From the NCBI GenBank assembly GCA_947179485.1, contig OX359250.1:27352654-27416653 (forward strand): a stretch of DNA of 64,000 bases, written 5' to 3'. The stretch is from Allacma fusca. Taxonomy: Eukaryota; Arthropoda; Collembola; Symphypleona; Sminthuridae. Of this stretch, positions 1 through 15,000 are shown piece by piece. Position numbers and translations under genes: made by a program. Each line of letters begins with the position of its first letter. Position 1 is the first letter of the stretch. Below the pieces are notes generated by a model. It ran no database searches, was not told where the DNA came from, and worked only from the letters and a program-made list of their open reading frames with translations.

Positions 1-3000
1 TCAATACAGTCGTATCGGACGGTTTGAAAATATTGGAAATACCAGATCATGAGGATTTCCGAGTGATCGAACCCGATGATAGCTCATCCCCAGAAATGAG
101 TTTTTATTCCGAAGGCTTGGAAACACCAGTGTTTGGGTCCTTGGAAGAGTTACCTCACAAGATGGAGGAAGACTGGGAGATGGTGGATAACCGGGGCATA
201 AGTGAGGAATTCAATGAGACGATTAATCAGTTTGGGGGCAAGATCAATGAATTTCTCAATGAACTTAACAAACTGACGGGAGCGGAGCCAGATCAGATTA
301 ATATTTTTGACAGTCAGGAATTGGAACCAGCTCAAGTCATTATTGAAGACATTGAAGAGGACACGGGAATCCCTCAAGATGGCAAAGACAAGAGAGCTCA
401 AGAGAGCCAGCCAAAATCTGAGAGGAAAGACTCCATGACACAAACTATCAATAAAAAGTCCGCACATGAGAGAAACAAGAAACCCTCCGAGACTGAAAGT
501 AACGCTAACCAGAGACAATCACCGGACGTATGTGATACTGATGGATTCGAAATTATTCAACATTCCGACATTATTGATGAGGCTCTCCAAACTGACACCC
601 AAGGCTCGAAAGTTGCCACGGCAGATCTTAACAGTCAATCCCCTGACAATCAATCCGACAGAGACACTCCGAACAAGAAGAAGTCTCTTGACACCCAACA
701 AACTGGAGTAACACCTGATCCGTCCAAATCCAAAGAGAAAGACAAGATAGAAGAGAAAGTCCAAAAGGATGAGAGCACAATAAAAATAGCTGACAATGAA
801 ATTGTTGGCACGCCTGACTTAAGGAAACCTGAACAAGAAGAAAAGCCTGCCAATCAACATGACATTTCTCAAGACAAACCACAGGACCGGCCTAATTCCG
901 ACAACCTACTAAAGCAGGCCGCACAACCTGACCTAAGTAAAGACACTTCCGTGGAAAATGTTCCTCAAGGTTCAGGAGACCAACAAAACCAACAAGTTCC
1001 TATTAAATCTCCAGAAACAACAGAATCCCTCAAAAATCAAAAGGATGCTACAACCAGTAATGAGCTTCCTGTAAGTCTAGAAACTACTGGTATTCCCCAA
1101 GTCATTCAACCCGAAATAGGAGTTGAAATATCCGAAGTAACAACAACAACCCAAGCAGATGCTAAATCTATAGTTCATACAGCAGTAGGCATTCCAGGAA
1201 AGGACAATTTGAATGTATCTTTTGATGACTTTACTATCACGGAAGTTACTCCTTTAGATACTAAAATTTTGGGTACTGAGAGTAAATCCGAGGCTTCAGA
1301 AATTACCCTCACAAAAGACACTGTTTCTTTATCAACAACTTCTGAAAGCAAATCAGATAGTGATAGGACGCTGATGGAAGAACACTCGGTGATAACAACG
1401 TTCCAACAGAATGAGACCAAGGATGAAGTCATGAAAGCTGCTGAAAAGACTCAATCAGTGACTAAAGATACGACGGAGCTATCTCAGGCTGATCAAGTAT
1501 CAGTGGTAGAAGTATTAGATGGGGTCAAGCAAATACCAGGAACTCCATCAGAGCAAGCAGCAGCAAGTGTTCAGCCCACGAGTGATACCATCAGAACTGC
1601 TGCATCTGCGGAGACAACCCTGGAAGTGTCTCAGATTTCTCCTGTTGCTCAGGGACAAGTTTCTGAAGAAAAGGGAACAGCGGCACAGGATGGAAAAATT
1701 AAACTCGAGCAAACTCTAGTTTCTAGTGTGCAACAAGAATCGTCTGAAATTCTGAAAATTGTGACGGCTGAAGTTTTGCAGAGAGCAGCTACTGAAGTTT
1801 CCCAACCACAAAGAGAGGAAGTTTCGAAAAAGGTAACAGCTCAAGGTCTACAACAACATACGGCGGAGGTATTACAAAAGCTTACTCCACAGGGATTACA
1901 AAAGGCAACTGTAGAAATTTTACAACAACAACCGGTCGAAAAATTGCAACAAATTTCTGCCGAAAGTCTACAACAACAAACTGTCCAAGTTTTACAAAAC
2001 CTAACGCTCGATGTTTTGGCAAAGGTAACAGCTGAAATTGTGAAACAACAACCCACTCTTGCTTCGCAAAAGGCTACAGCACCTGCATTGCAAAATCAAA
2101 CTGCACTGGTCTTAGAAAAGGCTACGACTGAAATCTTACAACAATTGACCACTCAAACGAAGCAGCTCACTGGTCAAAATAACCAACAAGAATCTTCTAA
2201 AGTCTTGAAACAGATAACTGCTGAAATTTTACAAAAGGCAGCCTCTGAAGTTACACAATTACAATCAGCAGAAGGTTTACAAACAGTAACTGCTGAAGGC
2301 CTCCAACAAAACACTGCCGAAGTAATAAAGAAACTTACCCCTGAAATATTACAAAAAGCAACCCTGGCAGTGCTACAGAATCAAGGGGTTGAAGTATTGC
2401 AACAAATATCAGCTGAAGGCATACAGCAGCAAACGACTCAAGTTCTGCAAAACGTAACTCCTGAATTATTGCAAAATGTAACATCTGAGGTGACGATACA
2501 ACAAGTTCCAGTTTCAAAGAAGATAACTGTAAAAGACTTGCAACAAAAAACTGCTCAAGTATTGGAAAAGATCACCGCTCAAGTCTTGGAAAGATCAACT
2601 GCCGATAGCGTGCAACAACAAACGGCGGAATATCTGGAACAGCAAGCGGCTAAGGTATTGAAACATTTAAGTACTGCAATTCTCCAACCAACCACATCAT
2701 GTGCTTTACAAGCAGTGGCTTCTCCACAAAAAGGTCTCCAACAACACACGGCCGAAGTGTTAGAAAATCTCTCAACCAAAGTTTTACAGCAAATGACCGC
2801 TGAAGGTCTTGAATCAACAACTGCGCAAGTTCTTCAAAAAGTAACTACAGAAGTTTTACAATCTGTGTCTGCAACAGTTCTGGAACAATTAACTGCTCAA
2901 GGTGTCGAAACAAAGACTAGTAAAAATCTGCAACCAAAGACTGTTGAAGCTTTGCAAAAAGCAGCTGCTGAAGTTTTGCAGAAGGTGGCTCCTCAAGTTT

Positions 3001-6000
3001 TACAAACTGCAACTGCTGAAGTTTTGAAACAACAGCCAGCTGAGGTTTTGCAACTGATTCCTACAGACTTGCTACAGAGCAAAACAGCTGAAATTACCCA
3101 ACAACAAGAGAATGCAGCATTCGTTCAAAGTCAAACCGCCAGTATAATACGACAATTAAGCGTTGCTATTCTCGAACCTCAAAACGTCAAGGTTTTGCAG
3201 GAAGTGTCTGCTCCAAAGGAAGGTATAAAACAGCATACTGCACATGTATTAGAAACCTTCACAACACAAGTATTACAGCAATTGTCTGTCGAAGGTCTTC
3301 AACCAAAAACTGCTGAAGTTGTACAAAAGGTTACTGCTGAGATTTTGCAAACTGTAACCGCTGAGATAGTTGACAAACTGATGGCCGAAGGTGTGACAGC
3401 AAAAACTCCCAAAAGTCTCCAACCGAAGACAGTTGAGACTTTGCAAAAAGTAACTGCTGAAGTTTTGGAAAAGGTGGCTCCTCAAGTATTACATGCTGCA
3501 GCTGCTGAAGTTTTGAAACAGCAACCTACGGAAGACTTGCAGCAAATAACTAAAGAAGTACAACAAAGTGCACTTGCAGAAACTTCACTCTCGAAACAAA
3601 AACATACGATCCAAATCCAACAGCAAACTACTGAATACGTACAACAGCAAACAGCGAATGTACTACAACAGCTTAGTATCGCTATTATGGAATCACAAAA
3701 CACCACTATCCTGCAAAACGTAGCTGCTCCTCAAGAAGGTCTGAAAAAGCATGCAACTGAGGTATTACAAACCCTAACAACACAAGTTATGCAAAAACTT
3801 GCATCTGCGGGACTTCAACCAGAAACAGTTGAAACTTTGCAGAAGGTTACTGCTGAAGTCATGCAAGCTGTACGTGATGAAGTAGTTGACCAGCTGACTG
3901 CCCAAGGTGTGCCAACGAAAACACCGAAAAGCCTCCAACCAACTACAGTTGAAGCTTTACAGAAAACAACTATTCAAGTTTTGCAAAAAGTGGCTCCTCA
4001 ATTATTGCAGAAGGCAACTACTGAAGTTTTGCAACAGCAACTCCCTGAAGACTTGCACAAGATCATTAAAGAAACTGAGCAACCTGCAGTTGAGCAAATT
4101 TTGACTCAACAAGCTGGTAATGTATTGCAACATATTTGTACTGCCGTTATGGAATCACAAAACTCTGTTATCCTTCAACAAGTAACAGCACCACAAGAAG
4201 GCATCAAGCAACACACAGCACAAGTATTAGAAACACTCACAGCTCAAGTACTGGACAATCTTAGAGCCGAGGGACTTGAACCAAAAACAGCTGAAGTTCT
4301 TCATAAGTTAGCTACTCAGGTTTGGCAAAACGTGACTACTGAAGTAGTTGACCAGATGACTACCGAAGGTGTACCCACAAAAACTTCCAAAACACTACAA
4401 CCTAAGACGGTCGAAGCTTTGCAGAAAGCAACTGTTGAAGTTTTACAGAAGGTGAATTCTCAAGTATTACAGACAGCAACTGCTGAAATTTTGAAACAAT
4501 CACCTGCTGAAGATGTTCAGAGGATCATTGAAGCAGTACAGCAAATCGCAGACGGGCAAATTTCACAACAAAATCAAACCGGCGAATTCCTTCAACAACA
4601 GACTACAATTGTTTTGGAACAACTGGCTAATGCTATTGCTCAGCCCGAGACCGCTGCAATTTTGAAACAGGTAGAAGCTCCACAGGAAGGTCTTAAACAA
4701 CATACAGCTCAAGTATTAGAAACCCTCACTACTCAAGTTTTGCAGCAACTCACAGCGGAAGGTCTTCAGCCAAAAACTGTCGATGCTTTGCAGAAGGTAA
4801 CTGCGGAGGTTATCCAAACTGTAACTGCTGAAGTCGTTGACCAGCTGACTGCGGAAGGTGTTTCCACAAAAACTCCCAAAAGCCTCCAGGCCAAGACTGT
4901 TGAAGCTTTGCAGAAAGCCACTGTTGACGTTTTGCAGAAGGTGGCTCCTCAAGTGTTAAAAACTGCAACTGACGGAGTTTTGAAGCAGCAACCTGCTGAA
5001 GATCTGCAGCAAATAAATACTGACGTTGTCCAAAAACTTGCTGAGAGTGTTGAAGCGAAAACTACTGAAGGAGTACAACAGCAGACTGCAGATTATCTCC
5101 AACAGCAAACCACTAATTTATTGAACAATTTGGCAACAGCCATTGTTCAGCCTGAGAATTCTGCAATTTTGAAACAGGTGGCTGCTCCTCAAGAGGGGCT
5201 CAAACAACATACGACGGAAGTATTACAAAACCTCACAACACAAGTTTTACAACAACTTACTGCGGAAGGTCTTCCAACGAAAACGGCTGAAGTTCTTCAG
5301 AAGGTAGCTGCTGAGGTATTGCAAAATGTAACTGCTGAAGTAGTCGACCAGCTGGCTGTCGAAGGTGTGTCCACGAAAACATCCAAAAGTCTGCAGGCAA
5401 AGACTGTTGAAGCGTTGCAGAAAGCAACTACTGAAGTTTTACAAAAGGTACCGCCTCAAGTATTACAGTCGGCAGCTGCCGAAGTTTTGAAACAACAACC
5501 TACCGAAGACTTGCAACAAATAGCGAAAGAAGTTCAGGAAAATGCTGCTGCCACAATTTCCCAACATCCATGTGCTGATGGTTTGCCAACTCAAACTACT
5601 GTAGTTGTTGAGCAGCATGCCGTCAAAGTTTTGGAAAAACTTACTGCCGCTGTTCTGGATGTGCAAAACGCTAACATTTTACAAAATGTCACCGCTCCAC
5701 AGGAAGGTCTCAAACAACATACAGCTCAAGTATTAGAAGCCCTAACAACTCAAGTTTTGCAGCAACTCTCTGTGGAAGGTCTTCAACCAAAAACTGTTGA
5801 AGCTTTGCAAAAGGTAACTGCTGAAGTCATGCAATCTGTAACTTCTGAAGTCGTTGACAAGCTGGCTGCGGAAGGTGTGTCATCAAAAACTCCCAAAAGT
5901 CTCCAGGCAAAGACCGTTGAAGCTTTACAAAAAGCAACTGTTGAAGTTTTGGAAAAGTTGGCTCCTCAAGTTTTACAAACAGCCACGGCTGAAGTTTTGA

Positions 6001-9000
6001 CGCAACAATCCAAGGAAGACTTGCAGCAAATAACTAATGAGGTTCAGCAGAGTGCTGCTGCCACGGTTTCCCAACAGCCTGGTGCTACTGGTTTACTAAA
6101 TGAAACTGCTGTAGTTGTTGAGCAGCATACCGCCAAAGTTTTGGAAAAACTTACTGCCGCTGTTCTGGACAAGCAAAACTCGGATATTTTACAAAATGTT
6201 GCTACTCCACAAGAAGGTCTCAAGCAACATACAGCTCAAGTATTAGAAACACTCACAGCTCAAGTATTACAGCAGCTCACGGCGGAAGGTCTTCAACCAC
6301 AAACTGTTGAAGCTTTGCAAAAGGTAACTGCTGAAGTCATGCAAACCGTAACTGCTGAAGTAGTGGATCAACTTACTGCTGAAGGTGTGCCGTCTAAGAC
6401 TCCCAAAAGTCTTCAGGCAAAGGCCGTTGAAGCTTTACAAAAAGCGACTGCTGATGTTTTGCAGAAGGTTACTCCTCTAATTTTACAAACAGCTGCGGCT
6501 GAAGTTTTGAAGCAGCAAATTCCCGAAGATTTGAAGCAGATCACGACAGATGTTCAGCAAACAGCATTTGAGCAAGTTGAGCAACCTGAGCTTGCCAATG
6601 TGTTGCAAAGGCAAATTGTTGTTACTGTTCAGCAGCACACCGCCCAAGTGTTAGAAAAACTTGCTGCTGCCGTTGTGGATACACAAAATTCTGGCATTTT
6701 ACAAAACGTTGCAACCCCACAGGAAGGACTCAAACAACATACTGCTCAAGTATTAGAAACCCTCACTACTCAAGTGTTGCAACAACTCACGGCGGAAGGT
6801 CTTCAACCAAAAACTGTTGAAGCTTTGCAAAAGGTAACTGCTGAAGTCATGCAAACCGTAACTGCTGAAGTAGTGGATCAACTTACTGCCGAAGGCGTGC
6901 CCACAAAAACTCCCAAAAGTCTCCAAGCTAAAACCGTTGAAGCTTTGCAGAGAGCAACTGTTGAAGTTTTACAGAAGGTGAATGCAAAAGAATTACAGGC
7001 AGCTACTACTCAAGTTTTGGAGGAAGGCCCTGCTAATGATCTCCAACAGATTTCAAAAGAAGTGCAGCAAACAGCAGTCGAACAAATTTCGACACCAGAT
7101 CTTTCCAATGTGATGCAAGAGCAAACTGCTGTAACCGTTCAGCAGCACACCGCCCAAGTACTGGAAAAACTTAGTGCCGCTCTTATGGATACGCAAAACT
7201 CTGGTATTTTACAAAATGTTGCTACTCCACAGGAAGGGCTTAAACTTCATACTGCTAAAGTATTAGAAACCCTCACAACTCAAGTTTTGGAGAAACTTTC
7301 TACCGAAGGTCTTCAACCAAAAACTGCAGAAGTTCTCCAGAAGGTAGCTGCTGAGGTTCTTCAAACAGTAACCGCTGAGGTAGTAGATCAACTGAATGTC
7401 GAGGGTGTGCCTTTAAAAACTCCAAAAAGTCTGCAGGCAAAGACCATTGAAGCTTTAAAAAAGGCAACTGCTGATGTTTTGCAGAAGGTATCTCCTCAAG
7501 TACTTCAAACTGCAACTGCAGAAGTTTTGAAACAGCAACAACCGGAGGATTTACAGCAGATCACAAATGAAATTCAGGAAACTGCATTGGAACAAATTGA
7601 GCGGCCTGAGCTTTCCAATGTGTTGCAACAGCAAATTGCAATAACCGTTCAACAGCACACCGCCCAAGTATTAGAAAAACTTAGTGATGCTGTTATAGAC
7701 AAACAAAACTCTGAAATTCTACAGAACGTTGCAACTCCTTCGGGAGGGCTTCAACAACACACTACTGAAGTTCTCGAACAACTTTCTGCTACTGTTTTGC
7801 AACAACTAACAGCAGAAGGTCTTCAAGCGGAAGCTGTTGAAGTTGTACAGAAAATTACTGCGCAGGTCTTACAGAATGTCACGGCGGAAGTTGTAGATCA
7901 ATTAAATACAAAAGAAGTTAAAACAATAGCTGGAAAGTTACAACCGAAGATGGTAGAATCATTACAGCAAATAACTGCTGAAGTTCTGCAAAAAGTTACA
8001 CCCCAAGTTTTACAATTGGCTACTGTTGATGTGCTAGGACAGGAAACAGCTGGTAACTTGAAGATAATTGCAGATAGTGTGCCACAACTTCCAGTAGCGG
8101 AAATTTCTCAACAACAAACAGATTCCGCCTTGCAGCAAGAGACTACTAAATATCTAGAACAGCAAACAGCCAATGTACTAGAACAACTTAGTACCGCAGT
8201 TATGGCTTCGCAAAACTCTGCCATTTTGCAGAAGGTAAAAGCTCCGGAGCAAGGGCTTCAACAGCACACTACTGAAGTATTAGAGCAGCTAACTGCTGAT
8301 GTCTTACAACAATTAGCAGTTCGTGGTCTCCAACCTGAAGCTGCTGATGTCTTGCAAAAGGTAACAGCTGAAGTTTTGCAGAACGTAGCTGTGGAAGTTG
8401 TCGAAAAACTAAATGAGAAAGGTGTAATGTCCACGACTGGTAAAAGTTTGCAGATGAAGACCGTTGAAGCTTTACAGCAAGTAACTGCTAATGTTTTACA
8501 AAAGGTGACTCCCCAAGTTTTGCAAAGTGCCACCCTTGAAGTCATGAAGCAACAAAATCCAGAAGATTTGAAACTAATAGCAGATACTGTACAAAAAGTT
8601 ACAGCCATTAAAACTCAAGAACCACCTGCCGAGGATTTACAACAACAAACTCCTGAAAATGTACAAAGCCAAACGGCATCGTTGTTGCAACAACTTAGTG
8701 CCGCTGTAATGGAATCGCAGACGTCCCTTCTGTTCCAAAACGTAACTGCACCAGAGCAAAGCCTTAAGCAGCATACTGCGGACGTGCTGGAGCAGCTAAC
8801 CGATGGTATTCTACAGACACTAAGAGCTCAAGGAGTAGAACCAAAGACGGTTGAAGTATTACAAAAAGTAGCAGCTGAGGTCTTGGAAAATGTGACTGTC
8901 GAAATTGTCGACCAACTAAATGCCCAAGGCGTTAATCCAACATCTGGTACAAGCTTGCAACCGAAGACAGTGGAAACATTACAGCAGGTGACTGCTGACG

Positions 9001-12000
9001 TTTTGAAAAAGGTCCCTGTACAAGTTTTGCAAATGGCAACTATTGGAGCACTAGAGCAACAAAAGACTGACGAGTTGCAAAAAAGTGCAGCTAAAGTTTC
9101 GCAAGCCGTAACAGCGGAAGTTCTACAGTCCTCTACCGATGTTGCCAAAAAGCAAACTGCTGAATATCTACAGCAGCAAACAGCTCATGTATTGCAACAA
9201 ATTAGTACTGCTATTACGGATTCACAAAACACTGCAATTTTGCAAAAGGTAAATACTCCGGAACAAGGTCTCCAGCAGCACGCAACCGAAGTCTTAGATC
9301 AGCTAGCATGCAATGTTCTGAAACAATTAACAACGGAGGGTCTCCAACCGAAGACCGTTGAAGCCTTGCAAAAGGTAACTGCTGAAGTTTTACAAACTGT
9401 TACGGCTGAAGTTGTACAGCAGTTAACTGCTGAAGGTGTGCCATCAATTACTCCCAAAAATCTACAACCTACGACTATCGAAGCAATGAAGAAGGCAACT
9501 GCTGAAGTTTTGCAGAAGGTGGCTCCTCAAGTATTACAGACTGCAACCACTGAAGTTCTGAAACAACAACCTCCTGAAGATTTGAGACAGATCAACGTAG
9601 AAGTACAACAGACTGCAGTTGAACAAATTTCACAGCAACAAACTTGTGCATATTTACAACAGGAGACCGCCAATGTGCTGGACCAACTGGCTAATGCTAT
9701 TGCTCAGCCCGAGACCACTGCAATTTTGAAACAGGTAGAGGCTCCACAGGAAGGTCTTAAACAACATACAGCTCAAGTATTAGAAACCCTCACTACTCAA
9801 GTTTTGCAGCAACTCACAGCAGAAGGTCTTCAGCCAAAAACTGTCGATGCTTTGCAGAAGGTAACTGCGGAGGTAATCCAAACTGTAACTGCTGAAGTCG
9901 TTGACCAGCTGACTGCGGAAGGTGTTTCCACAAAAACTCCCAAAAGTCTCCAGGCCAAGACTGTTGAAGCTTTGCAGAAAGCCACTGTTGACGTTTTGCA
10001 GAAGGTGGCTCCTCAAGTGTTACAAACTGCAACTGACGGAGTTTTGAAGCAGCAACCTGCTGAAGATCTGCAGCAAATAAATACTGACGTTGTCCAAAAA
10101 CTTGCTGAGAGTGTTGAAGCGAAAACTACTGAAGGAGTACAACAGCAGACTGCAGATTATCTCCAACAGCAAACCACTAATTTATTGAACAATTTGGCAA
10201 CAGCCATTGTTCAGCCTGAGAATTCTGCAATTTTGAAACAGGTGGCTGCACCTCAAGAGGGGCTCAAACAACATACGACGGAAGTATTACAAAACCTCAC
10301 AACACAAGTTTTACAACAACTGACTGCGGAAGGTCTTCCAACGAAAACGGCTGAAGTTCTTCAGAAGGTAGCTGCTGAGGTATTGCAAAATGTAACTGCT
10401 GAAGTAGTCGACCAGCTGGCTGTCGAAGGTGTGTCCACGAAAACATCCAAAAGTCTGCAGGCAAAGACCGTTGAAGCGTTGCAGAAAGCAACTACTGAAG
10501 TTTTACAAAAGGTACCGCCTCAAGTATTACAGTCGGCAGCTGCCGAAGTTTTGAAACAACAACCTACCGAAGACTTGCAACAAATAGCGAAAGAAGTTCA
10601 GGAAAATGCTGCTGCCACAATTTCCCAACATCCATGTGCTGATGGTTTGCCAACTCAAACTACTGTAGTTGTTGAGCAGCATGCCGTCAAAGTTTTGGAA
10701 AAACTTACTGCCGCTGTTCTGGATGTGCAAAACGCTAACATTTTACAAAATGTCACCGCTCCACAGGAAGGTCTCAAACAACATACAGCTCAAGTATTAG
10801 AAGCCCTAACAACTCAAGTTTTGCAGCAACTCTCTGTGGAAGGTCTTCAACCAAAAACTGTTGAAGCTTTGCAAAAGGTAACCGCGGAAGTCATGCAAAC
10901 TGTAACTGCTGAAGTCGTTGACAAGCTGGCTGCGGAAGGTGTGCCGAATAAAACTCCCAAAAGTCTTCAGGCAAAGACCATTGAAGCTTTACAAAAAGCA
11001 ACTGTTGAAGTTTTGGAAAAGTTGGCTCCTCAAGTTTTACAAACAGCCACGGCTGAAGTTTTGACGCAACAATCCAAGGAAGGCTTGCAGCAAATAACTA
11101 ATGAGGCTCAGAAAAGTGCTGTTGCCACGGTTTCCCAACAACCTGGTGCTACTGGTTTACTAAATGAAACTGCTATAGTTGTTGAGCAGCACACCGCCCA
11201 AGTACTGGAAAAACTTACTGCCGCTGTTCTGGATTCGCAAAACACTAACGTTTTAGAAAATGTCACCACTCCGCAGGACGGTCTCAAGCAACATACAGCT
11301 CAAGTTTTAGAAACCCTTACCGCTCAAGTTTTGCAGCAACTCTCCGCTGAAGGTCTTCAACCAAAAACTGTTGAAGCTTTGCAAAAGGTAACTGCTGAAG
11401 TCATGCAAACTGTAACTTCTGAAGTCGTTGACAAGCTGGCTGCGGAAGGTGTGCCGAATAAAACTCCCAAAAGTCTTCAGGCAAAGACCGTTGAAGCTTT
11501 ACAAAAAGCAACTGTTGAAGTTTTGGAAAAGTTGGCTCCTCAAGTTTTACAAACAGCCACGGCTGAAGTTTTGAAGCAGCAAATTCCTGAAGACTTGCAG
11601 CAAGTAACTAACGAAGTTCAGAAAAGTGCTGCTGCCACTGTTTCCCAACAACCTACGGCTGTTTTATTAAATGAAACTGCTGTAGTTGTTGAGCAGCATA
11701 CCACCAAAGTTTTAGAAAAACTTACTGCCGCCCTTATGGAGAAGCAAAACTCGGATATTTTACAAAATGTTGCTACACCACAGGAAGGTCTCAAACAACA
11801 TACAGCTCAAGTATTAGAAACCCTAACAACTCAAGTTTTGCAGCAACTCTCTGCTGAAGGTCTTCAGCCAAAAACTGTTGAAGCTTTGCAAAAGGTAACT
11901 GCTGAAGTCATGCAAACCGTAACTGCTGAAGTAGTGGATCAACTTACTGCCGAAGGTGTGCCGTCTAAAACTCCCAAAAGTCTTCAGGCAAAGACCGTTG

Positions 12001-15000
12001 AAGCTTTACAAAAAGCAACTGCTGATATTTTGCAGAAGGTTACTCCTCAAGTTTTGCAAACAGCCACGGCTGAAGTTTTGACGCAACAATCCAAGGAAGA
12101 CTTGCAGGAAATAACTAATGAAGTGCAGAAAAGTGGTGCTGTTACGGTTTCACAACAGCCTGATGCTGCTGGGTTACTAAATGAAACTGCTGTAGTTGTT
12201 GAGCAGCATGCTGCCAAAGTTTTGGAAAAACTTACTGTCGCTGTTATGGAGAAGCAAAACTCGGATATTTTACAAAATGTTGCTACACCACAGGAAGGTC
12301 TCAAACAACATACAGCTCAAGTACTAGAAACCCTAACAACTCAAGTTTTGCAGCAACTCTCTGCTGAAGGTCTTCAACCAAAAACTGTTGAAGCTTTGCA
12401 AAAGGTAACTGCTGAAGTCATGCAAACTATAACTGCTGAAGTAGTGGATCAACTTACTGCCGAAGGTGTGCCGTCTAAAACTCCCAAAAGTCTTCAGGCA
12501 AAGACCGTTGAAGCTTTACAAAAAGCAACTGCTGATATTTTGCAGAAGGTTACTCCTCAAGTTTTGCAAACAGCCACGGCTGAAGTTTTGAAGCAGCAAC
12601 CTGCAGATGATCTGCAGCAGATTACCGTGGAACTTCAGCAAACTGCAGTTGGGCAACATTCAACCCAACAACCTGACGAAGTGCACAGGCAAACGTCTGA
12701 GTACCTTCAACAGCAAGCAGCCAATGTATTGCAACAACTTAGTATCGCTGTGATGGAGTCTCAAAACACTGGTGTCCTTCAGAAAGTAACAGCACCACTG
12801 GAAGGCCTCAAACAACACACGACAGAAGTATTAGAAACCCTCTCAACACAAGTTTTGCAGCAGCTCACAACCGAAGGCCTTTCACCAAAGACTGCTGAAG
12901 TTCTTCGAAAGGTAGCTGCTGAGGTTTTGCAAAACGTCACTGCAGAGGTTGTTGACCAGCTGACTGCGGAAGGTGTTTCTACAAACACTCCCAAAAGTCT
13001 CCAACCAAAGACAGTTGAAGCTTTGCAGAAAGCAACCACTGAAGTTTTGCAGAAGGTGGCTCCTCAATTATTGCAATCAGCCACTGCAGATGTTTTGAAG
13101 CAACAACCTGCTGACGATTTGCAGCAGTTAAGCAATGAAGTAACAGCAACTGGGCTTTCAGGGGAAGGTGTACACAAAACTACTGAAAGCGTACAAAAAG
13201 CAACTACTGATGTTCAGCAGCCGCAATCGTTTGAAACCTTGGAACAATTAACTTCTGCTGTGTTCCACCAGTTGACTGCTCAAGTCTTGGAGCTAAAGCC
13301 TGACGATGATTTAAAACCGAAAATTGTTGCTTTAAAACAACCATCAGAATTACATCCCGAGGAAAACCCACCTCAAGCAGTAACCCAAGGTGGTAATCAA
13401 GTTTTGCCACAGCTTACTACTCAGGTTTTGACACAGCTAACTGCTGCAGGTTTGAAACTGGAAACTGTTGAGAGTCTGCAAGGAAAAACTGCCGAGGTTT
13501 TACAAAAGGTCGCTTCTGAAGTTTTGCAAAGTGTAACTGCTCAAGTCTTGCAGGAGCTAACGACAGAAGGTATGCAGGTACAAACTGCGAAAGTTCTGGA
13601 CACATTAACGTCTCAAGGTCTGGTAAAGGCAACTTCGCAAGAAGTGCAGTTCATAGCCTCTCAAGGTTTGCAAGGGGCTGGTCCTGAAGTATTGCAGAAG
13701 GTCACTCCAGAAGTTCTTCAAAAGGCGACTCCAGAAGTTTTGCAGAAGGTGACTCCTGAAGTTTTGAAGACAGTAACTGCCCAAATTTTGAAAAAAGTGA
13801 CTCCTCAAGTGTTACAAGCTGTAACTACTGAAATCTTGCAGCAACAAGTTTCCGGTGGTTTACAAAAGGTTACTCAACAAGGTTTGCAGCCTGAAACTGT
13901 AGAAGTCTTGCAGAAAGCTACTGCTGATGTTTTGCAAAATCAAACTTTCGAACGTTTGGAACAACTAGTGTCTGAAATGTTAGAGTACGTAAATATTGAA
14001 GATTTTAAACTGGAAACCGATGAAGAATCAAAGGACAAGGATCTAACTCCAAAAAAGAAAACGCCTAAGAAAGAACCATCTTCCGAAATCGAAACAGAAG
14101 AACAATCCCCCACTGTACAAAATGCTGGTTCTGAAGAATCAAAACTACAACAAGCTCAAGCCAAAAATTTGGAAGAATCTTCAGAGTCTGCTGTTGAACG
14201 AACCACTGAGGATGTGAATGCCACTAGTGCAATACCTAGTGAAATTGCTAAACTCTCATCAGAAAATGTGTCTGACGGTCAAACAACCTTGGAAGCAAAG
14301 ACAATAGAGACAAATTTGCAGAGTCAAGATGTGGCTGATAAGATTGCTGATAGTTCTGAAGGCAAACCGCTGACCACAGAAGAAACCGGAAAATCTCTAG
14401 TTAAAACAGAAGCAGAAGAATTGAAAGCAACTCAAATTTCAGAATCTATTGAATCAAAACCTGTAAAGATTGAAACCGCTGAAGATACAACTGTAAAAGC
14501 AAACAAGACCGCAGAAGAAACAAAAACAATTGAGGAGACGAAGGAGGCTCAGCTCCAAAATTCCACTGTTGCATCTACAGCAGTAGATGAAAGTACACGT
14601 CAAATCTCAGAATCTGCTAAGGCCACTCCATCAGCTTCCTCAGCAGAAGAACCAGGTCAGGTCAAACCCGCCACTGTAGTCACTTCCAGGGAGTCATCTG
14701 AATCAGTCGAATCACTGGTTACCCCTTCGGCGCAAGAAACTGCTGCAACCAAACTTCAGACTGAAACAAAGAGTCAGACAGCCGATCAGGATAACAAAGT
14801 AGCGAAGGAAGAGTCAACAGAAGCTCTCCAAAAGACTTCTGAGCAAGAATCTACAGCTGCTACTTCTCAAGTAGAAGAATTGAAGAAGGTTGAAAAATCC
14901 GAGCAAGTTGCATCCATATCTCAGGAAACCGTTACCACCGAGAACGTAGATGCAGCTGTTGCAAAAGAAGCTGAATCCGGACAAGTAGCGAGCGCATTGA

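Larger units (their letters stand above)
1738..13990 (+). repeat. Octapeptide repeat array in about 21 superunits of 169-170 residues
   Basis: About 4,080 residues (572 to about 4657 of the giant protein) are built from an 8-residue unit close to TAEVLQKV. Threonine or a small residue comes first, hydrophobics sit at positions 2, 4 and 5, and glutamine is at 6. The octads form a higher-order unit of 169-170 residues (507-510 nt): twenty octads plus one ten-residue segment containing the anchor GLKQH or GLQQH. Anchors recur near 4694, 5201, 5711, 6221, 6731, 7241, 7751, 8258 and so on to about 12809. Copies before about 2.7 kb and after about 13.3 kb are less regular. Eight residues fits neither a heptad nor a hendecad coiled coil; the fold is unknown to me. 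Confidence 0.9.
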
